DNA from: Saccoglossus kowalevskii
Lineage: Eukaryota; Hemichordata; Enteropneusta; Harrimaniidae
DNA: 11,369 nt
Assembly: GCF_000003605.2 (NCBI RefSeq)
Contig: NW_003156747.1
Span: 178,372 to 189,740 of the forward strand
Reading direction: 5' to 3'
Below, piece by piece: positions 7,771 through 11,369 of this stretch. The notes beneath the pieces were generated by a model. That model made no database searches and was not told where the DNA came from. It was given only the letters and a program-made list of their open reading frames with translations. Position numbers and translations under genes: made by a program. Each line of letters begins with the position of its first letter. Within the stretch, counting starts at the first letter, position 1.

Positions 7771-9633
7771 GTAATTTACCAATAACAATTTCACTCGGAA
7801 TATGATTGCAAAGCAGGACCTGAGTAATCCAAACATCAGAATGCAATGTATGATGTACTAGCAAAGTCGGGTTTTTATTTTTGTTTTACAAAAAGAAAAA
7901 TGTAATTGTCAATTTGGCCTTTTTAGCGTGATCGTGAAAACTAGCGTGACCGCGAATGAAATTTCGCGGCGAGTGGGGAACATATTTTTTAAAGTTAAAA
8001 ATTACACCTATGTTTGAAAAAAAATCGCCCCGACTGTGGCCAGTCTATGTATGATGATAAAATAATACTACTGTAACAATATAAATGCACTTGAAGCCGT
8101 TTGCCATGAAATCATCAGGGGTGTTTTATTGCGCCAGCTTTCGGTACACTTTTCTACTATTGAACTCATGGTAGCGTTAGTTCCTTTGTGATTAATAGCA
8201 TAGGAGTGTTACAAACATAATACCTACAAATCTTAATTTGTTACAAAGCAATCATAAGCGTAGAGATTATAAATATCTATGGATAATCTGAAATGAGAAA
8301 AGGCAAAATTCGAGTTTTCGAATTATAGTGCATATACAATCTAAAACTACCCACCCTACAAATGTTTCTTCAAATAACTGTAGATGTCTGGAAAATTAAA
8401 TGGTACCCTAAAGTCAAAATAATAATCCGTTACAACCCTTTCCTCGTTTATTCTTTTTCCAATGAATTTTTCTTATTTTAAATCCATATACTTGGTCACA
8501 AATATACGGTTTATTATTAACTATTGTTTTGTATTGGTTCTTGTAGATTAATCTATCTTTATTTTCAGAAGAATTAAGGAGTTAGTATTTAAGTATATAT
8601 ACCTACTTCCATGATTAAGCATATAATAATACATTATGGGCTTACGAGGCGGGCCAAACGTCGTATTATTATGGTTTCAATGTGTTTATTTCGCTTTAAA
8701 ACGACAGAACTGAACAGTTAACGCCAGTCCTCCTCAAACACGTGATAGTTGTAGCGACGGGCTATCAGTAAAGTGAGGGATTTTATTTTTTAGTTCTTTC
8801 TTTTCAAATATTATTTGTAACTATTCCAACACACATTTAACAAAGGAAACACAATACACGTTGTCATAACATAGACGAGACTAATAACCTACTGATAAAA
8901 TAACATTTTCAAATTGTTTTTAATGATATTAGTAAAATCAGTGTAATTGTTAAAAACAGTAACAATGCTGTTAAAAACTACGATAAATGTGATAAAAAGG
9001 AAGAATTTTTAAGATTAATACGAGAAATTGCTGATTTAAAATTAAAAAAATGATCAACCGCTCGGGAACACGTAACAGATTTTTTAAGCGCATAAGACGA
9101 CCCCTCCATTTTGCGTTTCCTGTCGATATTTATATTTTGTATACAGAAAAGTAAGCCCTAATGCATTATTGCTGGTTGTTTTTTCTTTCAGAGTAAATAC
9201 AAATATTATGACTAGATCGTGTCTGCGAGTTGAAAGTTTAGGATTACTAACATGATTGCATAATTAATATACCTGTTTGAATTAATGAAAGAGAATTTAA
9301 ATTTTGTGAATATTTAATAAATTTAGTTAGTGCTCGTTGAAGTTCTGCAACGTTGGCCGAACGTGACGAACTTACTCCAGATTACTGCGAACAATAGAAT
9401 AGTACAGTGACTTTAAAACTCCATCGTCATCAAAAATGAAACATGCACGTATAAAAGCTTTTAAAATCTTTAATAACAATAACACGAATGTACATATTGA
9501 AATTGAGATGCAGGAATAGTATTATACCAAGGTCTTTCACGGAGATGACTCAAGTGGAATGCCATTAGCGGAGTATTTATTGACAATGAAAGATTTTGCA
9601 TTAGTAAAAGTAATTACATTACATTTTCTCAAA
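7771..9633. other. AT-rich non-coding sequence
   Basis: Strongly AT-rich with many homopolymers. It contains a CG-rich hairpin at 7950-7969 and a direct repeat of TGTTAAAAAC near 8949-8978. No open frame worth calling and no RNA gene were found. Confidence 0.5.
7924..7969. repeat. TAGCGTGA direct repeat and CG-rich hairpin
   Basis: TAGCGTGATCGTGAA at 7924 recurs as TAGCGTGACCGCGAA at 7942, 18 bases later. The second runs into a perfect 7-bp inverted repeat, CCGCGAA / TTCGCGG, at 7950-7956 and 7963-7969 with a 6-base loop. The CG content stands out in AT-rich surroundings and suggests a fragment of an interspersed repeat. Confidence 0.5.
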
Positions 9634-9856
9634 TTAAAGGGCGGTGGTCTTCGCACCGTGTCCTGTTCAATAAGGGACTCATAGCGACAAATGCAAAGTA
9701 CATTGTGTATTTACATCATAAATTCTAAAGTTTTCATCGCTAACACTTGAAGAAATAGAATTAAGTATATGGCCATTGTGGGTAACATCGGTAACCTGTT
9801 TTGAAAATTGGCACGATGTTAACACGCTTGAAAATACTGGAGTACTCATCCCAAGG

Positions 9857-9895
9857 TTAAAGCGGGGTGGTCGTCGCGCTGCGCATGTGCGATAT
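9857..9895 (+). repeat. Internal extra copy of the TTAA-element end
   Basis: Starting TTAAAGCGGGGTGGTCGTCG, this segment matches the right end (10136 to 10098, minus strand) at 31 of 39 bases. It is in the same orientation as the left end at 9634. The right end could therefore pair with this copy to delimit a 280-bp element, with the 9634 copy left over, or this may be a rearranged or nested insertion. Confidence 0.6.
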
Positions 9896-10009
9896 TTGTG
9901 TTGATAAACATTGATTTCCACACAATCCAATGCGCTCTTCAAATGGAAATCACAAGTATGAGGTTTGACCGGGGACTCCTTCGATACCTTTCAAACATCT
10001 AACATTTAC

Positions 10010-10074
10010 CTAATTAAAGCCTGGAAACGTCTCAGTTTGTACTCGTTGATCTGCGCAACAGTCAAATTCGCCAT
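10010..10074 (-). other. Possible 5' coding exon fragment inside the TTAA element
   Basis: On the minus strand an ATG at 10074-10072 has a favourable context (AACAAAGATGGCG). It opens a 22-residue frame beginning MANLTVAQINEYKLRRFQ, stopping at TAA in 10008-10006. The frame end overlaps TTAG/GTAAAT, which resembles a splice donor with GT at 10009-10008. It begins about 60 bases inside the element end, where a transposase first exon would sit. No convincing acceptor or second exon was found, and 22 codons can arise by chance. A decayed transposase start is possible; the protein family was not recognised. Confidence 0.2.
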
Positions 10075-10136
10075 CTTTGTTAATATGAGACCCATATATC
10101 TCGCGCATGCGTGGCGCGACGACTACCGTCCTTTAA

Positions 10137-11078
10137 GATAAAACATAAGAATATACAAAGTTTGCTAACACATCTGGATTCAAATGGCACAGGTGTATTA
10201 TAAGGACCTGGAGCAGTAGACTGGACAAAATTGACGAGAAGATTGTAAACGTCATCAAATGACACAGCAATATTTTATTGATAATGTTATCAGTGAAATC
10301 TGTACATTTTGTGTTGTCATCTATGGAAAATGAATTGAAGTGTTAAACAATCTGCTCGTTTGTCTACATGGCTGTCATATAGATGTATATGGCAGCTCAA
10401 TCGAACCAGCCAATCAACGAGCTCAGTACCCATTCGACAACTTTCCAATGTTAATCAATCGGTCAATAGAAACCTCGTATTAGTTTGAATTGTGAAATGT
10501 ATAACGTTACGCCGAGAGTAATGCTCGATCGTCATTACAAATTCATAACTATTTTATGATTATTTTATATAAAAGCGCTCACTATAGTACACTGTAAAAT
10601 ATCAGAACTGAAAATAAAATTTGATTAATATGACGATATTTACAACATTTTATAATAATTGTACATTCTCCACCTAATCTGTAGCCCAATACTATGTTTT
10701 CTAATATTATTTGTAGATCGAAGTTTATTAACAAGAAATCTTTCATTGATTTACTGAATTATTCATCGAATTTTATGTACTCAAACTGATCTGCTGTGGT
10801 GCACAGACTATTAAATTATTCTCTCTGTAGCTTGTTTCCGCCCGGATCTACTGATTTAAAATGTGAAATAGTCTCTTTAATATAGTAAACGACCTGTCTC
10901 ACAGACGGAATATAGACACGAAGGCATTCCCCTCATCTTTATAAATATATAAATTGCACAGTTCAAACTGAAACGAAAGGTTTCTATTTGGAACATATTA
11001 ATACGCCGTTATTGCTCACTGTGCTCGTAGATTGACTTGTTTGAATCAAATGCCATTGACATTTACAAATTATTGTGA
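10137..11078. other. AT-rich non-coding sequence
   Basis: A minus-strand frame over 10080-10265 starts at GTG and runs into the transposon end, so it is not a credible gene. No other gene, repeat or RNA was recognised. Confidence 0.45.
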
Positions 11079-11108
11079 AGACGAAGGAATGCCGTTGTCG
11101 CGCCAAGA

Positions 11109-11258
11109 GTAAAACACGAAGGTCTCGAAGGCGGCATTGTAAAACAAGAAGGTCTCGCAGACGCTAGTGTCAAACACGAAGTTATCGTAGACGGTTATAT
11201 AAAACGTGAAGGTCCTGCAAACGCTAACGTAAAACACGACGGTCTCACAGTCATTAAC
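11109..11258 (+). repeat. 30-bp tandem repeat, 5 copies
   Basis: Units begin at 11109, 11139, 11169, 11199 and 11229. The first 18 bases are best conserved (GTAAAACACGAAGGTCTC); the last 12 vary. A more degenerate half unit (GTGAAGACGAAGGAA) lies upstream near 11075. Because 30 is divisible by three, long frames are open on both strands: plus 11079-11267 reads decapeptides VKHEGLxxxx, and minus 11276-11070 reads ETFVFYxxxx. Neither begins at an ATG, and substitutions are not concentrated at third codon positions. A minisatellite is the simplest reading; a repeat-bearing exon is possible but unsupported. Confidence 0.85.
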
Positions 11259-11267
11259 AATATATAA

Positions 11268-11369
11268 CACGCACAATGTCTACAAAGATATTTGAGATTT
11301 GAAGATTTCCGATTTGGCCAATTAATTTATTGTATCTTGGCATTAGAGTTATGGTAAACGATTGGGTAT
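11268..11369. other. Window end, nothing recognised
   Basis: Short AT-rich tail without recognisable features. Confidence 0.4.

Larger units (their letters stand above)
9634..10136. mobile_element. TTAA-ended MITE-like DNA transposon
   Basis: The left end (TTAA at 9634-9637, then AGGGCGGTGGTCTTCGCACC) and the right end read on the minus strand (TTAA at 10136-10133, then AGGACGGTAGTCGTCGCGCC) agree at 20 of 24 bases. Similarity resumes further in: GGGACTCATA near 9674 matches GGGTCTCATA near 10093. TTAA target sites with ends starting AGGR are known from the Kolobok/T2 group; piggyBac elements also use TTAA. At about 500 bp it has no full transposase and would be non-autonomous. A third copy of the end lies inside at 9857. 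The superfamily is an inference. Confidence 0.6.

Noticed and set aside
8904-9054. Lysine-rich frame ending near 9054
   Set aside because: Careful reading shows a GGG at 8999-9001 that puts the two halves in different frames; no ATG.
9679-9942. 87-codon minus-strand frame across the internal transposon end
   Set aside because: It runs through the TTAAAG end copy at 9857 and has no recognisable transposase motif.
10080-10265. Minus-strand frame entering the transposon end
   Set aside because: GTG start with a stop just upstream, and the frame crosses the element boundary, so it cannot be one ancestral gene.

Overview
The window looks like gene-poor nuclear DNA of an animal. It is AT-rich, has no open frame with convincing protein features, and holds several unrelated minisatellites, a 50-bp satellite array broken by an insertion, and what looks like a miniature inverted-repeat DNA transposon with TTAA ends. 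No ribosome-binding sites, operon-like gene packing, tRNA or rRNA were seen, which argues against a bacterial or organellar source. A marine invertebrate such as a mollusc fits the general texture, but no sequence marker proves this.

Layout. Bases 1-400 are unique-looking sequence that begins with two copies of an 18-bp motif 60 bp apart. Bases 400-860 form a GC-richer island with C/G homopolymers, an imperfect 44-bp duplication and the first half of a dispersed repeat pair; the partner lies at 2751-2839. Bases 860-2750 are AT-rich with a cluster of perfect palindromes near 1287-1455. Bases 2870-3220 hold a degenerate repeat of about 44 bp whose core is a 17-bp hairpin. Five cores keep a fully paired 7-bp stem when read on the minus strand, through one double compensatory change and two G-U wobbles.

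Bases 3220-6220 are AT-rich and non-coding, with three small tandem repeats: 14 bp x3, 26 bp x2 and 19 bp x4. Bases 6241-7328 are a 50-bp tandem array of about 22 units. It is interrupted by a 312-bp insertion at 7329-7640 flanked by a 13-bp duplication, then resumes for about 2.6 units to about 7770. Bases 7771-9633 are AT-rich with a CG-rich hairpin near 7950.

Bases 9634-10136 carry the TTAA-ended inverted-repeat element, which has a third copy of its end inside it at 9857. On the minus strand just inside its right end is a short ATG-initiated frame followed by a splice-donor-like sequence. Bases 10137-11078 show nothing recognisable. Bases 11109-11258 are a 30-bp x5 minisatellite that happens to be translatable on both strands.

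No genes can be shown to work together here. The interest lies in the repeats: the paired-stem hairpin array, the interrupted satellite with a datable insertion, and the three-ended transposon-like element.
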